Origin: Actinomycetales bacterium SN12
GTDB taxonomy: Bacteria; Actinomycetota; Actinomycetes; Actinomycetales; Microbacteriaceae
DNA: 64,000 nucleotides
Assembly: GCA_002837415.1 (NCBI GenBank)
Contig: PJCV01000007.1
Span: forward strand, 86,191-150,190
Reading direction: 5' to 3'
Position 1 is the first letter of the stretch; each line of letters opens with the position of its first letter. The notes under the pieces are model-generated. The model did not search any database. It was not told the DNA's origin and saw only the letters and a list, made by a program, of their open reading frames with translations. This document shows positions 1-9,920 of the stretch, piece after piece. The position numbers were made by a program, and so were the translations under genes.

Positions 1-199
1 AGGGTCTGGACGACTCCGCGCATGACGATTCACTCCCCCAAGTCGGGTTGGCGAGCAGGCCGGCTCCAGGCGAGTGCCGGGGCGCTTCGGGTCGCGCCGC
101 CCATGGAATGGTATCGGCGCGACCGCTGGTCAGGCTCAAGATCTGCGCATCTTTGGCCAGGCATCCGACCGCCCCGCGGATGCCCGCGATGCCGCGGGG

Positions 200-205
200 T
201 AAATT
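200..205 (+). promoter_or_regulatory. -10 box of a probable leaderless promoter for the sensor kinase
   Basis: TAAATT ends exactly 6 nt before the ATG at 212, so transcription would begin at or next to the start codon. No good -35 is visible. The purine run between the box and the ATG touches the start codon and is too close to act as a ribosome binding site. Confidence 0.45.
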
Positions 206-211
206 CAGGGG

Positions 212-1846
212 ATGACGTTCCTGGCGGCGGATGCCCCGACCGCGCTGCGGCACGTGCGCGACAGGGCTGTGCTGCTCAACCAGGTCCTCGTCGGAACAGC
301 CGTCGTCCTCGCCGTCTTCCTCTCGCTCGCGACGGGAGCGATCGCCCGCGTCGACGCCCTGATGCTCGGTCTGCTGCTCATCTTCATCCCCACCGGTGCG
401 GCCATCCTCGTGCCCTGGCAGCGCAGCCCCGTCGGACTCGTGCTGCTGCTGCCGCTGATCGACATCGGCGCGGTGATGCTGCTGACGATCTCCGCCCCGA
501 CGTCGGGGTTCCCGCTGCTGTGGCTCTTCCCCGCGATGTGGGTGGGCTCGACCCTGGGCGCGTTCGGAGTGGTGGGAGCGACGGTGGTCATCACCGCCCT
601 CTACTGGGCATCCATCATGCTCGTCGACACCCAGCCCGTGCTCTCGGCCTTCGTCGTCTTCCCGATCGTCGTCGCGGGGCTCGCGACGATCGCCTCGGTC
701 GCCTCGTGGAGGTCGAGCGCGCAGCGGGTCGTGCTCGACAAGCAGTCCCGTGAGCTGCGACGGGCCGTCGATCGCGCGCGAGGTCAGGAGGAGCTCGTCA
801 CCGAGGCGCTGGATGCCGTGGACTTCGGCGTCATCCGCCTCACCGCGGACGGCGATCAGGTCGTCGCCAATGAGGCGATGGCGCGTCTGCAGCTGGCCAT
901 CGAGGACACCGACCTGCTGCAGCCCTTCGCGTCCGACGGGCTGACACCGCTCGCCGACGACGAGCTTCCCCTCGCCCGCGCACGACGCGGGGAGGAGATC
1001 GACCGCGCGCTCGTCTGGTTCGGTGCTCCCGGTGACCTCGCACGCCGCTCGCTGCAGTTCAGCTCGCGCCGGCTGACGGGCAAGAACGTCACGCACGAAG
1101 GACTGATCGTGGTGGCGCAGGACACGACCGCAGAGGAGCTGGCGCTGCGCGCGCGGGAGGACCTGATCGCATCCGTCTCGCACGAGCTGCGCACGCCGCT
1201 GACCTCGATCACCGGCTATGTCGAGCTCGTGCTCGATGACGAGACGCTCTCCGCCTCGGCCCGGCGCAGCCTCGGGGTCGTCGAGCGCAACGCCGCCCGG
1301 CTGCTGGCCATCGTGTCGGATCTCGTCGCGGCATCCGCGATGTCGCGCATGGGGGTCTCGCTGTCGCTGCGACCCGAGCACACCGACCTCACGGCGCTCG
1401 CCGCAGCCTCCATCGAGTCGGCGCTGCTGCCCGCAGCCGAACGCGGCATCTCCATCGAGCTTCTTGCGGACGGTCCGGTCTGGGTCTACGCCGACGCGCA
1501 CCGGATCCGTCAGGTGATCGACAACCTCGTCTCGAACGCGGTGAAGTACGGCCGAGTCCGAGGCCACGTCGACGTCGAGGTGCGCGCAGACGCCGATGGC
1601 GTGGTGCTCGTCGTGCGCGATGACGGCCCCGGCATTCCCGCCGGCGAGGTGCCGCGCCTGTTCGAGCGCTTCTTCCGCTCCGCGCTCGTCCGACAGTCCG
1701 TGACACACGGCAGCGGACTCGGACTGTCGATCAGTCGCGACATCGTCGTGGCGCACGAAGGCTCGCTCACGGTGCGCACCGTGCTCGGCGAGGGAGCCGA
1801 GTTCACGATGGCGCTGCCGGCGCCGCCCTCTCGAGAGGAGATCTGA
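212..1846 (+). CDS. membrane sensor histidine kinase
   Basis: This 544-residue protein has hydrophobic N-terminal segments (about residues 20-165, roughly five or six membrane spans), a PAS-like region (about 195-310), a HisKA dimerisation domain with the phospho-acceptor His324 in SHELRTPL, and an HATPase_c domain. The N box is near 438-442, the G1 motif DDGPGI at 470-475 and the G2 motif GSGLGLSI at 500-507, so all catalytic motifs are present. The signal is unknown, and the many membrane spans with little external sequence suggest sensing in or at the membrane. It overlaps the next gene by one base, and an OmpR-family regulator faces it about 1.2 kb downstream, the likely partner. The ATG at 212 was chosen because a TAAATT -10 box lies 6 nt upstream. 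Confidence 0.9.
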   Translation: MTFLAADAPTALRHVRDRAVLLNQVLVGTAVVLAVFLSLATGAIARVDALMLGLLLIFIPTGAAILVPWQRSPVGLVLLLPLIDIGAVMLLTISAPTSGFPLLWLFPAMWVGSTLGAFGVVGATVVITALYWASIMLVDTQPVLSAFVVFPIVVAGLATIASVASWRSSAQRVVLDKQSRELRRAVDRARGQEELVTEALDAVDFGVIRLTADGDQVVANEAMARLQLAIEDTDLLQPFASDGLTPLADDELPLARARRGEEIDRALVWFGAPGDLARRSLQFSSRRLTGKNVTHEGLIVVAQDTTAEELALRAREDLIASVSHELRTPLTSITGYVELVLDDETLSASARRSLGVVERNAARLLAIVSDLVAASAMSRMGVSLSLRPEHTDLTALAAASIESALLPAAERGISIELLADGPVWVYADAHRIRQVIDNLVSNAVKYGRVRGHVDVEVRADADGVVLVVRDDGPGIPAGEVPRLFERFFRSALVRQSVTHGSGLGLSISRDIVVAHEGSLTVRTVLGEGAEFTMALPAPPSREEI

Positions 1847-2997
1847 TGCAGCTCGATGTGTACACCGTCAACGTGATCGTGGCCGTCGCGGCGCTGACCG
1901 CGGCCGTGATGTACCTGCTCGAGACCCTGCTGCGGCAGGAGAGCAGGGCCGGTCAGCTCTGGGCGTTGTCGTACCTGTGCGGCATCCTCACCGTGACCGC
2001 TTACCTGGTGTGGATGGGCGGAGACCGGCACCTGGTGCCGATCGCCGTCGGCAACGGGGCTCTCGTCGGCACGATCGGATGCCTGTGGCTGGGCTGCCTG
2101 CGGCACAACGGGCGCCGGCTGCTGCGCCCGAGCCTGCTGGTCGCCGCCGCTGCTCTCGTCGTCACCGCCGCAGTCTTCCTCGATGGCGGGGCGGGGGACT
2201 GGGCCGGTGCTGCGGTGACGTTCGCGAGCGTCGCGGTCTTCGCCGTGCTCGGGGCCGTGGAGTCCCGGCGCGGACGCAACGGCGACACCCCCGAGACGAT
2301 CGGGCTGACCGTCGTTCTCGCGGTCGCGGGCCTGTACTACGGCGCGCGGTGTGGAGTGCTCGTGGTCTCGGGACCCGAGAGCGAGGTCTTCCGCACCTGG
2401 TTCGACTCGAGTGTCACGGGCCTCCTGACCATCGTGCTCCTGATCGTCGCGCTGGTCACCACCACCACGCTGCGCAACAACGCGGTGGTCTTCGGAGAGG
2501 GCAGCAACGAGCTCAACCTGTCCGGGGACGGAGTGCTGAGCGCACGGTCCTTCTTCGTCATGGTGCAGCGGATCGTCGAGGTCGACCGCGAAGACGAGCG
2601 CACGGTGGGCGTGATCGCGTTCCGTGCGGATGACCTCCCGCAGATCGGCATCGCGTTCGGTGCCAGCGAGCAGGAGGCGGTTCTCGCGCTGTGCCGTCAG
2701 TCCCTTCGCCGTTACGCCCCCGCGATGTCGCCGATCGGCGAGCTCGGACCGAACGGCCTGGCGGTCGCCGTCGAGGCGGACTCGCCGTCGGCGGTGCGGC
2801 GCATGGCGAGCCGCATCCAGAGGCGGATGCTGGATGACCTGGCCGACCGAGGCACAGCGGTGATACCGGTGATCGGTCTGGGCGTGGCCATCGCCGACAC
2901 GTACGGCAAGGACGCGCGGGCTCTGATCCGCGCCGCGTTCGATGCGGCGGGCCGAGCGGCCACGAGTCTCGACGCGTCGGTGGTGATCGCCGACTGA
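1846..2997 (+). CDS. membrane protein with degenerate GGDEF-like domain
   Basis: The 383-residue protein has about six predicted membrane spans (residues 1-210) followed by a soluble alpha/beta domain (about 225-383). The soluble part follows the fold order of a GGDEF diguanylate cyclase (VGVIAFRADDLPQIGIAFG, then a strand-turn-strand at IGELGPNGLAVAVE, then VIPVIGLGVAIAD). Where an active cyclase has GG(D/E)EF it reads GPNGL, so catalysis is not expected and a binding or regulatory role is more likely. It overlaps the kinase gene by one base and is probably translationally coupled to it, implying a shared pathway. The family assignment rests on fold-level resemblance and is inference. Confidence 0.65.
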   Translation: MQLDVYTVNVIVAVAALTAAVMYLLETLLRQESRAGQLWALSYLCGILTVTAYLVWMGGDRHLVPIAVGNGALVGTIGCLWLGCLRHNGRRLLRPSLLVAAAALVVTAAVFLDGGAGDWAGAAVTFASVAVFAVLGAVESRRGRNGDTPETIGLTVVLAVAGLYYGARCGVLVVSGPESEVFRTWFDSSVTGLLTIVLLIVALVTTTTLRNNAVVFGEGSNELNLSGDGVLSARSFFVMVQRIVEVDREDERTVGVIAFRADDLPQIGIAFGASEQEAVLALCRQSLRRYAPAMSPIGELGPNGLAVAVEADSPSAVRRMASRIQRRMLDDLADRGTAVIPVIGLGVAIADTYGKDARALIRAAFDAAGRAATSLDASVVIAD

Positions 2998-3017
2998 GAA
3001 TCAGCGGTCGAGACCTG

Positions 3018-3770
3018 TCAGACCGCCAGGCGGTAGCCGACTCCGCGCACCGTCTCGATCCAGCGCGGCTGCGTGGCCGACTCGCCGAGCTTGCGCCGGA
3101 GGTTGGCGACGTGCACCTCGATGGCGCGCACGTCGTGCTCGCTCACGTAGCTTGCTCCCGTCATGCGGTCACCGCGAAGCATCAGCGCGAGCACTTCCTT
3201 CGAGACCACCCGACGCCCGGAGGTGAGCAGGTCCCTGAGGATGTCGAACTCGCTGCGCGTCAGCTCGAGCGATGCGCCGTCGGCCGTCGCGAGGCGCATC
3301 GCCGGGTGCAGGCGAAGTCCTCTGTGCTCGATCCAGTCCAGCTCGTCGCCGGCATCCGGCGCTGCGGCGGGCGCCGGGGCGCTCTCCGAAGTGGCCAGCG
3401 AGCGCGGCCGGCGCAGCATGGCGTCGATGCGCGCGCGCAGCTCGCGCGGGCGGAACGGCTTGGTCAGATAGTCATCCGCTCCCGACTGCAGACCCTGCAC
3501 GGCGTCGATCTCCTCGGCCCGCGCGGTCAGCATGACGATGTATGTGGTGCTGAACGCGCGGATGCGGCGCGCGGTCTCGAAGCCGTCCATCCCGGGAAGG
3601 CTCACGTCCAGTGTCGTCACGAGCGGGTGGTGCTGGTCGATCAGAGCGATGCCGTCGGCGCCCGTGCCGGCGACGAGCACGCGGAAGCCCGCCTGCTCGA
3701 GAACCTCGCGCACGAGCTCTCTGATGTCCGGATCGTCTTCGATCACCACCGCGTTCTGCGAATCTGGCAC
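3018..3770 (-). CDS. OmpR/PhoB-family response regulator
   Basis: The 250-residue protein has an N-terminal receiver domain with the acidic pocket at Glu11-Asp12-Asp13, phospho-acceptor Asp55, Thr82 and Lys104 (YLTKPF), followed by a linker rich in Ala/Pro and a C-terminal winged-helix domain ending in the typical ETVRGVGYRL. It should bind DNA when phosphorylated, most plausibly by the kinase encoded at 212-1846, which converges on it; 20 bases separate it from the GGDEF-like gene. The GTG start at 3770 is preceded by GGGAGG at good spacing. Target genes are not evident here. Confidence 0.92.
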   Translation of the reverse strand: MPDSQNAVVIEDDPDIRELVREVLEQAGFRVLVAGTGADGIALIDQHHPLVTTLDVSLPGMDGFETARRIRAFSTTYIVMLTARAEEIDAVQGLQSGADDYLTKPFRPRELRARIDAMLRRPRSLATSESAPAPAAAPDAGDELDWIEHRGLRLHPAMRLATADGASLELTRSEFDILRDLLTSGRRVVSKEVLALMLRGDRMTGASYVSEHDVRAIEVHVANLRRKLGESATQPRWIETVRGVGYRLAV

Positions 3771-4181
3771 GCTGCCTCCCCATCGCCGGATCGATATCCA
3801 GCGCCTGAGATGATAGCGCGGAAATCGGATCTACCCGTGTAGCCGGACGCGGACGTCGATCACGACACGCCCGGGTTTGCAGCACCGGAATCCGCGTGGC
3901 AGAATAGTCAGGTTCCACATTTCTGCGCTCTTCGTGATGCGCGGAATCACTGTCACGACTGTGCATAGGCGGCGGCATCCGAAGGATGCTGCAGGGTTCT
4001 AGGCCGCGGGCAGCAGAACGAATCCCACTCGAAGACGCGAGCATCTCATGCTGGCGTCTTCATGGTGAAAAGAGAACAGCGGTGCGCAAGTGCCGAAGGC
4101 GCGATCAGCGCCATCGAGCGTCCAATGCCCCAGGGTCACCCGGCCCCGGACGGTACGACGCCTATAGAGAGAGAGCAGACA
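3771..4181. other. non-coding leader of the S10 operon and upstream region of the response regulator
   Basis: This 411-base stretch has no convincing gene. It holds the probable rpsJ promoter (3877-3905), a small hairpin GCATCC-GAA-GGATGC at 3975-3989, and a transcribed leader of about 270 bases before rpsJ. Long leaders are common in S10 operons and may carry translational control, but I cannot identify a known leader structure here. Confidence 0.5.
3877..3905 (+). promoter_or_regulatory. probable promoter of the S10 operon
   Basis: TTGCAG at 3877-3882 and CAGAAT at 3900-3905 are separated by 17 bases, a good match to a housekeeping sigma promoter. It lies about 270 bases upstream of rpsJ and points toward it. 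Confidence 0.5.
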
Positions 4182-4490
4182 ATGGCGGGACAGAAGATCC
4201 GCATTCGCCTGAAGTCGTATGACCACGAGGTCATCGACACGTCGGCACGAAAAATCGTCGACACCGTGACCCGTGCGGGCGCGACCGTCGTCGGCCCCGT
4301 GCCGCTTCCGACCGAGAAGAACGTCGTGTGCGTCATCCGGTCGCCCCACAAGTACAAGGACAGCCGCGAGCACTTCGAGATGCGCACCCACAAGCGTCTG
4401 ATCGACATCGTCGACCCGACGCCGAAGGCCGTCGACTCGCTGATGCGTCTCGACCTGCCCGCCGATGTCAACATCGAGATCAAGCTCTGA
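4182..4490 (+). CDS. rpsJ: 30S ribosomal protein S10
   Basis: The 102-residue product, beginning [15 protein letters not shown], is the normal length for S10, which sits in the 30S head and also takes part in NusB-dependent antitermination. The in-frame extension upstream to 4062 was rejected because the canonical S10 N-terminus begins at this ATG, which follows a purine-rich GAGAGAGAG tract. It is the first gene of the S10 operon, with rplC 8 bases downstream. Confidence 0.97.
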   Translation: MAGQKIRIRLKSYDHEVIDTSARKIVDTVTRAGATVVGPVPLPTEKNVVCVIRSPHKYKDSREHFEMRTHKRLIDIVDPTPKAVDSLMRLDLPADVNIEIKL

Positions 4491-4498
4491 GGTCCGCC

Positions 4499-5158
4499 AT
4501 GGTTGACATCAACGCAAAGATTTCCAAGGGCATGCTCGGCACCAAGCTCGGCATGACCCAGGTCTGGAACGAGAACGGGAAGCTCATCCCCGTGACCGTC
4601 ATCGAGCTGGCTCCGAACGTGGTCACCCAGGTTCGCACCCCCGAGAAGGACGGCTACAACGCCGTTCAGATCGCCTACGGCCAGATCGACCCCCGCAAGG
4701 TCAACAAGCCGCTGACCGCCCACTTCGAGGCTGCCGGCGTCACCCCGCGTCGCCACGTCACTGAGATCCGCACCGCGGACGCCGCTGACTACGCGCTCGG
4801 CCAGGAGCTCACGCTCGACGGCGTGTTCGAGGCAGGCCAGCTGGTCGACGTCGTCGGCACCAGCAAGGGCAAGGGCACCGCCGGTGTCATGAAGCGTCAC
4901 AACTTCGCCGGCGTCTCGGCCTCCCACGGTGCGCACCGCAACCACCGCAAGCCCGGCTCGATCGGCGCCTCGTCGACCCCGAGCCGCGTGTTCAAGGGCA
5001 TGCGCATGGCCGGCCGCATGGGTGGCGAGCGCGTGACCGTCCTCAACCTCACGGTGCACGCCATCGACGCCGAGAAGGGACTCATGCTCGTCAAGGGCGC
5101 CGTCCCCGGCGCGCGTGGTCGTATCGTGTACGTCCGCAACGCAGTGAAGGGTGCCTGA
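4499..5158 (+). CDS. rplC: 50S ribosomal protein L3
   Basis: The 219-residue product contains the L3 signature region ([19 protein letters not shown] and the later [21 protein letters not shown]). L3 is an early assembly protein of the 50S subunit, with a loop reaching toward the peptidyl transferase centre. The ATG at 4499 matches the family start MVDINAK; an in-frame extension upstream overlaps rpsJ and is not credible. Second gene of the operon, followed by rplD after 4 bases. Confidence 0.97.
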   Translation: MVDINAKISKGMLGTKLGMTQVWNENGKLIPVTVIELAPNVVTQVRTPEKDGYNAVQIAYGQIDPRKVNKPLTAHFEAAGVTPRRHVTEIRTADAADYALGQELTLDGVFEAGQLVDVVGTSKGKGTAGVMKRHNFAGVSASHGAHRNHRKPGSIGASSTPSRVFKGMRMAGRMGGERVTVLNLTVHAIDAEKGLMLVKGAVPGARGRIVYVRNAVKGA

Positions 5159-5162
5159 TCCC

Positions 5163-5828
5163 ATGGCTGACTCCACTCTGGCAATCGACGTCCTGTCGGT
5201 CGACGGCAACAAGGCAGGCTCTGTCGAGCTGCCCGCCTCGATCTTCGACGTCGAGACCAACGTCCCCCTGATCCACCAGGTCGTCGTCGCGCAGCTCGCA
5301 GCCGCGCGTCAGGGCACCCACGCCACGAAGACTCGTGGCGACGTGTCCGGCTCCGGCAGCAAGCCCTTCAAGCAGAAGGGCACGGGTAACGCCCGTCAGG
5401 GCTCGATCCGCATGCCGCAGCACCGCGGTGGTGGCACGGTCCACGGCCCGCAGCCGCGCGACTACTCGCAGCGCACCCCCAAGAAGATGATCGCCGCCGC
5501 CCTCCGTGGCGCGCTCAGCGACCGTCTGCGCGGCGAGCGTCTGCACGCCGTCGAGGCCTTCGTCGCCGACAGCACCCCCTCGACCAAGGCTGCGGCCGGC
5601 CTCCTGGCATCCGTCGCCCCGTCGAAGAACGTGCTGGTCGTCATCGAGCGCTCCGACGAGCTGACCACGAAGAGCGTCCGCAACCTCGCGAACGTTCACC
5701 TGATCAGCTTCGACCAGCTGAACGCCTACGACGTCGTCGTCTCCGACGACATCGTCTTCACCAAGGCCGCACTCGAGGGCTTCATCGCCTCGAAGACGGG
5801 TGCGACCGCAGAGGAGGTCTCGGCATGA
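5163..5828 (+). CDS. rplD: 50S ribosomal protein L4
   Basis: The 221-residue product has the L4 core, including the basic [17 protein letters not shown] loop that lines the exit tunnel. In enterobacteria L4 autoregulates the S10 operon; whether it does so here cannot be seen. The ATG at 5163 is preferred to a GTG at 5151 that lies inside rplC. Its last bases overlap the ATG of rplW (ATGA), suggesting translational coupling. Confidence 0.97.
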   Translation: MADSTLAIDVLSVDGNKAGSVELPASIFDVETNVPLIHQVVVAQLAAARQGTHATKTRGDVSGSGSKPFKQKGTGNARQGSIRMPQHRGGGTVHGPQPRDYSQRTPKKMIAAALRGALSDRLRGERLHAVEAFVADSTPSTKAAAGLLASVAPSKNVLVVIERSDELTTKSVRNLANVHLISFDQLNAYDVVVSDDIVFTKAALEGFIASKTGATAEEVSA

Positions 5829-6145
5829 CCGAGCAGAACGTTCTCGCCACGGCCCTGAACAAGGACCCGCGCGACATCATCCTCGGACCGGTCGTGTCCG
5901 AGAAGAGCTACAGCCTGATCGACGAGGGCAAGTACACGTTCCTCGTCGACCCGCGTGCCTCGAAGACCGAGATCAAGCTCGCCATCGAGAAGATCTTCGG
6001 CGTCAAGGTGGCTTCGGTCAACACGATCAACCGCGTCGGCAAGGCCCGCCGCACCCGCTTCGGCACCGGCAAGCGCAAGGACACCAAGCGCGCGATCGTG
6101 GCTCTCAAGTCGGGCTCCATCGACATCTTCACGGCAGTCGGCTGA
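5825..6145 (+). CDS. rplW: 50S ribosomal protein L23
   Basis: The 106-residue product carries the L23 core ([15 protein letters not shown] to [18 protein letters not shown]). L23 lies at the polypeptide tunnel exit and docks trigger factor and SRP. An N-terminal extension of about 15 residues precedes the conserved core. The start overlaps the rplD stop by 4 bases, and rplB follows after 20 bases. Confidence 0.96.
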   Translation: MTEQNVLATALNKDPRDIILGPVVSEKSYSLIDEGKYTFLVDPRASKTEIKLAIEKIFGVKVASVNTINRVGKARRTRFGTGKRKDTKRAIVALKSGSIDIFTAVG

Positions 6146-6165
6146 CCGGGGGATAAGGAAACATA

Positions 6166-7005
6166 ATGGCTATTCGCAAGTACAAGCCCACGACCCCGGG
6201 TCGCCGCGGTTCGTCGGTGGCTGACTTCGCCGAGATCACTCGATCGACGCCTGAGAAGTCGCTGCTGCGCCCGCTCTCGAAGACCGGTGGTCGCAACAAC
6301 CAGGGCCGCATCACGACCCGTCACATCGGTGGTGGCCACAAGCGCCAGTACCGCGTCATCGACTTCCGTCGCAATGACAAGGACGGCATCAACGCCAAGG
6401 TCGCTCACATCGAGTACGACCCCAACCGCACCGCGCGCATCGCGCTGCTGCACTACTTCGACGGCGAGAAGCGCTACATCCTCGCGCCGAACAAGCTGAA
6501 GCAGGGCGACGTCGTCGAGTCGGGCGCCGGCGCTGACATCAAGCCGGGCAACAACCTGCCGCTGAAGAACATCCCCACCGGTACCGTGATCCACGCGATC
6601 GAGCTGCGTCCCGGCGGCGGAGCGAAGATGGCCCGTTCGGCCGGCGCCTCGGTGCGTCTGGTCGCGAAGGACGGCCCCTACGCACAGCTGCGTCTGCCCT
6701 CGGGCGAGATCCGCAACGTCGATGCGCGCTGCCGCGCGACCATCGGCGAGGTCGGCAACGCCGAGCAGTCGAACATCAACTGGGGCAAGGCAGGCCGTAA
6801 CCGCTGGAAGGGCATCCGCCCGACCGTCCGCGGTGTCGCCATGAACCCGGTCGACCACCCGCACGGTGGTGGTGAGGGCAAGACGTCCGGTGGTCGTCAC
6901 CCCGTCTCCCCGTGGGGCCAGGCTGAGGGTCGTACCCGTCACGCCAACAAGGAAAGTGACAAGTACATCGTCCGCCGCCGCAACGCCGGCAAGAAGCGCA
7001 AGTAG
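6166..7005 (+). CDS. rplB: 50S ribosomal protein L2
   Basis: The 279-residue product is full length for L2, a 23S rRNA-binding protein needed for subunit association and peptidyl transfer. The OB-fold region, the SH3-like region and the invariant C-terminal stretch [13 protein letters not shown] with the functionally important histidine are all present. It starts at an ATG with a GGGGGATAAGGAAAC leader containing a ribosome binding site. Confidence 0.98.
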   Translation: MAIRKYKPTTPGRRGSSVADFAEITRSTPEKSLLRPLSKTGGRNNQGRITTRHIGGGHKRQYRVIDFRRNDKDGINAKVAHIEYDPNRTARIALLHYFDGEKRYILAPNKLKQGDVVESGAGADIKPGNNLPLKNIPTGTVIHAIELRPGGGAKMARSAGASVRLVAKDGPYAQLRLPSGEIRNVDARCRATIGEVGNAEQSNINWGKAGRNRWKGIRPTVRGVAMNPVDHPHGGGEGKTSGGRHPVSPWGQAEGRTRHANKESDKYIVRRRNAGKKRK

Positions 7006-7017
7006 GAGTAGAGGAAG

Positions 7018-7299
7018 ATGCCACGCAGTCTCAAGAAGGGCCCCTTCGTCGACGAGCACCTGCTTCGCAAGGTGGTCGGACAGAACGAGTCCGGTACGAA
7101 GAACGTCATCAAGACCTGGTCGCGTCGCTCGATGATCATCCCCGCAATGCTGGGACACACCATCGCCGTGCACGACGGTCGCAAGCACATCCCCGTGTTC
7201 GTGACCGAGACCATGGTCGGCCACAAGCTGGGCGAGTTCGCGCCCACCCGCACCTTCCGCGGCCACGAGAAGGACGACAAGAAGGGCCGTCGCCGCTGA
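7018..7299 (+). CDS. rpsS: 30S ribosomal protein S19
   Basis: The 93-residue product begins [15 protein letters not shown] and contains the S19 signature [21 protein letters not shown]19 forms a complex with S13 in the head of the 30S subunit. The start follows a GGAGTAGAGGAAG leader. It sits between rplB and rplV as in nearly all bacteria. Confidence 0.97.
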   Translation: MPRSLKKGPFVDEHLLRKVVGQNESGTKNVIKTWSRRSMIIPAMLGHTIAVHDGRKHIPVFVTETMVGHKLGEFAPTRTFRGHEKDDKKGRRR

Positions 7300-7337
7300 C
7301 GCGGTGACGCTCTGGACAGAAACAGAGGAGGAGAACA

Positions 7338-7739
7338 ATGGTGGAATCCATCGCACGCGTCAAGCACATCCGCGTGACCCCTCAGAAGGCTCGTCGTGTC
7401 GTCGCGCTCATCAAGGGCAAGCAGGCGCAGGAAGCACTGGCCATTCTGAAGTTCGCACCGCAGGGTGCCAGCGAGCCGATCTACAAGCTCGTGCACTCCG
7501 CGATCGCCAACGCGTCGGTCAAGGCCGACCGTGACGGCGAATTCCTGGACGAGCAGGACCTGTACGTGAAGAACGCGTACGTCGACGAGGGCACGACGCT
7601 CAAGCGTTTCCGCCCCCGTGCTCAGGGTCGTGCCTCGCAGATCAAGAAGCGCACGAGCCACATCACGGTCGTGCTGGCCACCCCGGAGGTCGCTGACGCG
7701 GCCGCACCGGCGGCCAAGACGAAGAAGGCGAGCAAGTAA
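7338..7739 (+). CDS. rplV: 50S ribosomal protein L22
   Basis: The 133-residue product has the L22 fold and the conserved hairpin that lines the exit tunnel and affects macrolide sensitivity. It is longer than the usual ~110 residues because of an Ala/Lys-rich C-terminal tail ([12 protein letters not shown]). The start has the strong ribosome binding site AGGAGGAG. Its stop codon shares one base with the rpsC start. Confidence 0.96.
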   Translation: MVESIARVKHIRVTPQKARRVVALIKGKQAQEALAILKFAPQGASEPIYKLVHSAIANASVKADRDGEFLDEQDLYVKNAYVDEGTTLKRFRPRAQGRASQIKKRTSHITVVLATPEVADAAAPAAKTKKASK

Positions 7740-8503
7740 TGGGCCAGAAGGTCAACCCGTACGGCTTCCGCCTCGGCATCACCACGGACCACGTGTCGCG
7801 TTGGTTCTCGGACTCGACGAAGCCGGGCCAGCGTTACGCCGACTACGTCGCCGAGGACATCAAGATCCGTCGTCTGCTGCAGACGCAGCTCGACCGCGCC
7901 GGCGTCTCGAACATCGAGATCGAGCGCACCCGCGACCGTGTGCGTGTGGACATCCACACCGCACGTCCCGGCATCGTCATCGGCCGCCGCGGCGCCGAGG
8001 CCGAGCGCATCCGCGGTGACCTCGAGAAGCTCACCGGCAAGCAGATCCAGCTGAACATCCTCGAGGTCAAGAACCCCGAGGCCGACGCTCAGCTCGTCGC
8101 GCAGGGCATCGCCGAGCAGCTCTCTGCTCGCGTGGCGTTCCGCCGCGCGATGCGCAAGGGTCTGCAGGGCGCACAGCGCGCCGGCGCCAAGGGCATCCGC
8201 ATCCAGGTCTCCGGCCGCCTCGGCGGCGCGGAGATGAGCCGCTCGGAGTTCTACCGCGAGGGTCGTGTGCCGCTGCACACGCTGCGCGCGAACATCGACT
8301 ACGGCTTCTACGAGGCGAAGACCACCTTCGGCCGCATCGGCGTGAAGGTCTGGATCTACAAGGGCGACCTCACCAACAAGGAGCTTGCTCGCGAGCAGGC
8401 CAACCAGAAGCCTTCGCGCGAGCGTGGCGACCGTCGTGGCCCCCGTGGCGACCGCGGTGACCGTCGCAACGAGGCTCCCGTCGCAGAAGGAGCGTCTGCC
8501 TGA
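7739..8503 (+). CDS. rpsC: 30S ribosomal protein S3
   Basis: The 254-residue product has the type II KH domain ([19 protein letters not shown]) and the S3 C-terminal domain. S3 forms part of the mRNA entry site and its helicase activity. It ends in an Arg/Gly/Asp-rich tail ([14 protein letters not shown]) of about 35 residues, beyond the conserved fold, a feature of actinobacterial S3. It overlaps both neighbours by one base. Confidence 0.96.
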   Translation: MGQKVNPYGFRLGITTDHVSRWFSDSTKPGQRYADYVAEDIKIRRLLQTQLDRAGVSNIEIERTRDRVRVDIHTARPGIVIGRRGAEAERIRGDLEKLTGKQIQLNILEVKNPEADAQLVAQGIAEQLSARVAFRRAMRKGLQGAQRAGAKGIRIQVSGRLGGAEMSRSEFYREGRVPLHTLRANIDYGFYEAKTTFGRIGVKVWIYKGDLTNKELAREQANQKPSRERGDRRGPRGDRGDRRNEAPVAEGASA

Positions 8504-8922
8504 TGCTTATCCCTCGTAAGGTCAAGTACCGCAAGCAGCACCACCCGAAGCGCTCGGGCCAGGCCACCGGTGGCACCAAGGTGTCGTTCGGTGAGTACGG
8601 CATCCAGGCGCTGACCCCCGCCTACGTGACCAACCGTCAAATCGAGTCCGCTCGTATCGCGATGACCCGTCACATCAAGCGCGGTGGAAAGGTGTGGATC
8701 AACATCTACCCCGACCGCCCGCTCACCAAGAAGCCCGCTGAGACCCGCATGGGTTCGGGTAAGGGCTCGCCCGAGTGGTGGGTCTCCAACGTCAAGCCGG
8801 GTCGCGTCCTCTTCGAGGTCGCGGGCGTCAGTGAGGAACTCGCTCGCGAGGCACTCACCCGGGCCATTCACAAGCTGCCGCTCAAGGCACGCATCATCAA
8901 GCGCGAGGAGGGCGACGCGTAA
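8503..8922 (+). CDS. rplP: 50S ribosomal protein L16
   Basis: The 139-residue product contains the L16 signature ([23 protein letters not shown]) and the [14 protein letters not shown] region. L16 helps position the aminoacyl-tRNA in the A site. Length is normal. It overlaps rpsC and rpmC by one base each, so the whole block is probably translationally coupled. Confidence 0.97.
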   Translation: MLIPRKVKYRKQHHPKRSGQATGGTKVSFGEYGIQALTPAYVTNRQIESARIAMTRHIKRGGKVWINIYPDRPLTKKPAETRMGSGKGSPEWWVSNVKPGRVLFEVAGVSEELAREALTRAIHKLPLKARIIKREEGDA

Positions 8923-9239
8923 TGGCGATCGGCACCAAGGAGCTCGCACCGAGCGAGCTCGACACGTTCGAAGACCAGCGCCTCGTCGAGGAGCTGCGCA
9001 AGGCCAAGGAGGAGCTGTTCAACCTCCGTTTCCAGTCGGCCACCGGCCAGCTGGAGAGCCACGGCCGCATCCGCGCCGTCAAGCGCGACATCGCGCGCCT
9101 TTACACCGTGATCCGCGAGCGCGAACTGGGCATCCGTGCGACGCCCGCTCCGGTCGAGGCTCCGGCGAAGGCGAAGAAGAGCAAGGCCAAGAAGGCGGAT
9201 GCCGCTGACGAGGCCGCTCCGAAGGAGGAGGCCGAGTAA
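8922..9239 (+). CDS. rpmC: 50S ribosomal protein L29, C-terminally extended
   Basis: The first ~65 residues are L29 ([18 protein letters not shown] and [19 protein letters not shown]), a small protein at the tunnel exit near L23. The remaining ~40 residues are a low-complexity Ala/Lys/Glu tail ([19 protein letters not shown]...). Total length 105 is far above the usual 60-75. It overlaps both neighbours by one base. Confidence 0.94.
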   Translation: MAIGTKELAPSELDTFEDQRLVEELRKAKEELFNLRFQSATGQLESHGRIRAVKRDIARLYTVIRERELGIRATPAPVEAPAKAKKSKAKKADAADEAAPKEEAE

Positions 9240-9553
9240 TGGCTGAGAAGAAGGCTGCTGACGCCGTAGAGCACGGCGAGCACGATGTCCGCGACGCAGC
9301 TGCGCGCGGATACCGCAAGTCGCGCCGTGGCTACGTCGTCAGCGACAAGATGGACAAGACCATCGTCGTCGAGGTCGAGGACCGCGTGAAGCACCCGCTT
9401 TACGGCAAGGTCATCCGCGTCACCTCGAAGGTCAAGGCGCACGATGAGAACAACACCGCCGGCATCGGCGACCTCGTTCTCATCAACGAGACCCGCCCGC
9501 TGAGCGCCACCAAGCGCTGGCGTCTGGTGGAGATCCTGGAGAAGGCAAAGTGA
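9239..9553 (+). CDS. rpsQ: 30S ribosomal protein S17
   Basis: The 104-residue product has the S17 OB-fold ([20 protein letters not shown] to [20 protein letters not shown]). S17 binds 16S rRNA early in assembly. About 20 charged residues ([19 protein letters not shown]) precede the conserved domain. The stop overlaps the GTG start of rplN by 4 bases. Confidence 0.96.
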   Translation: MAEKKAADAVEHGEHDVRDAAARGYRKSRRGYVVSDKMDKTIVVEVEDRVKHPLYGKVIRVTSKVKAHDENNTAGIGDLVLINETRPLSATKRWRLVEILEKAK

Positions 9554-9918
9554 TCCAGACCGAGTCCCGCGTCAAGGTCGCCGACAACACCGGCGCCAAG
9601 GAGCTGCTCACGATCCGCGTCCTCGGTGGCTCCAGCCGCCGTTACGCCGGTCTGGGCGACACCATCGTCGCGACCGTCAAGGACGCGATCCCCGGCGGCA
9701 ACGTCAAGAAGGGCGATGTGGTCAAGGCCGTCATCGTCCGCACCGTCAAGTCGACGCGTCGTGCCGACGGTTCGTACATCAAGTTCGACGAGAACGCCGC
9801 CGTCATCCTGAAGAACGACGGGGAGCCCCGCGGCACCCGCATCTTCGGACCGGTCGGTCGTGAGCTTCGCGACAAGAAGTTCATGAAGATCGTCTCGCTC
9901 GCCCCGGAGGTCATCTGA
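9550..9918 (+). CDS. rplN: 50S ribosomal protein L14
   Basis: The 122-residue product begins [20 protein letters not shown] and is the standard length for L14, which contacts 16S rRNA at an intersubunit bridge. The start is GTG, in the overlap GTGA with rpsQ. The L14 signature ([20 protein letters not shown]) is intact. Confidence 0.97.
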   Translation: MIQTESRVKVADNTGAKELLTIRVLGGSSRRYAGLGDTIVATVKDAIPGGNVKKGDVVKAVIVRTVKSTRRADGSYIKFDENAAVILKNDGEPRGTRIFGPVGRELRDKKFMKIVSLAPEVI

Positions 9919-9920
9919 TC

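Noticed and set aside
22..753. Plus-strand frame at the window start overlapping the sensor kinase
   Set aside because: Arg-rich out-of-frame reading of the kinase gene; no conserved motif. Bases 1-199 otherwise show no gene.
3771..4181. A small upstream gene in the S10 leader extending rpsJ
   Set aside because: An in-frame extension exists but has no family support, and S10 has its standard length from 4182.
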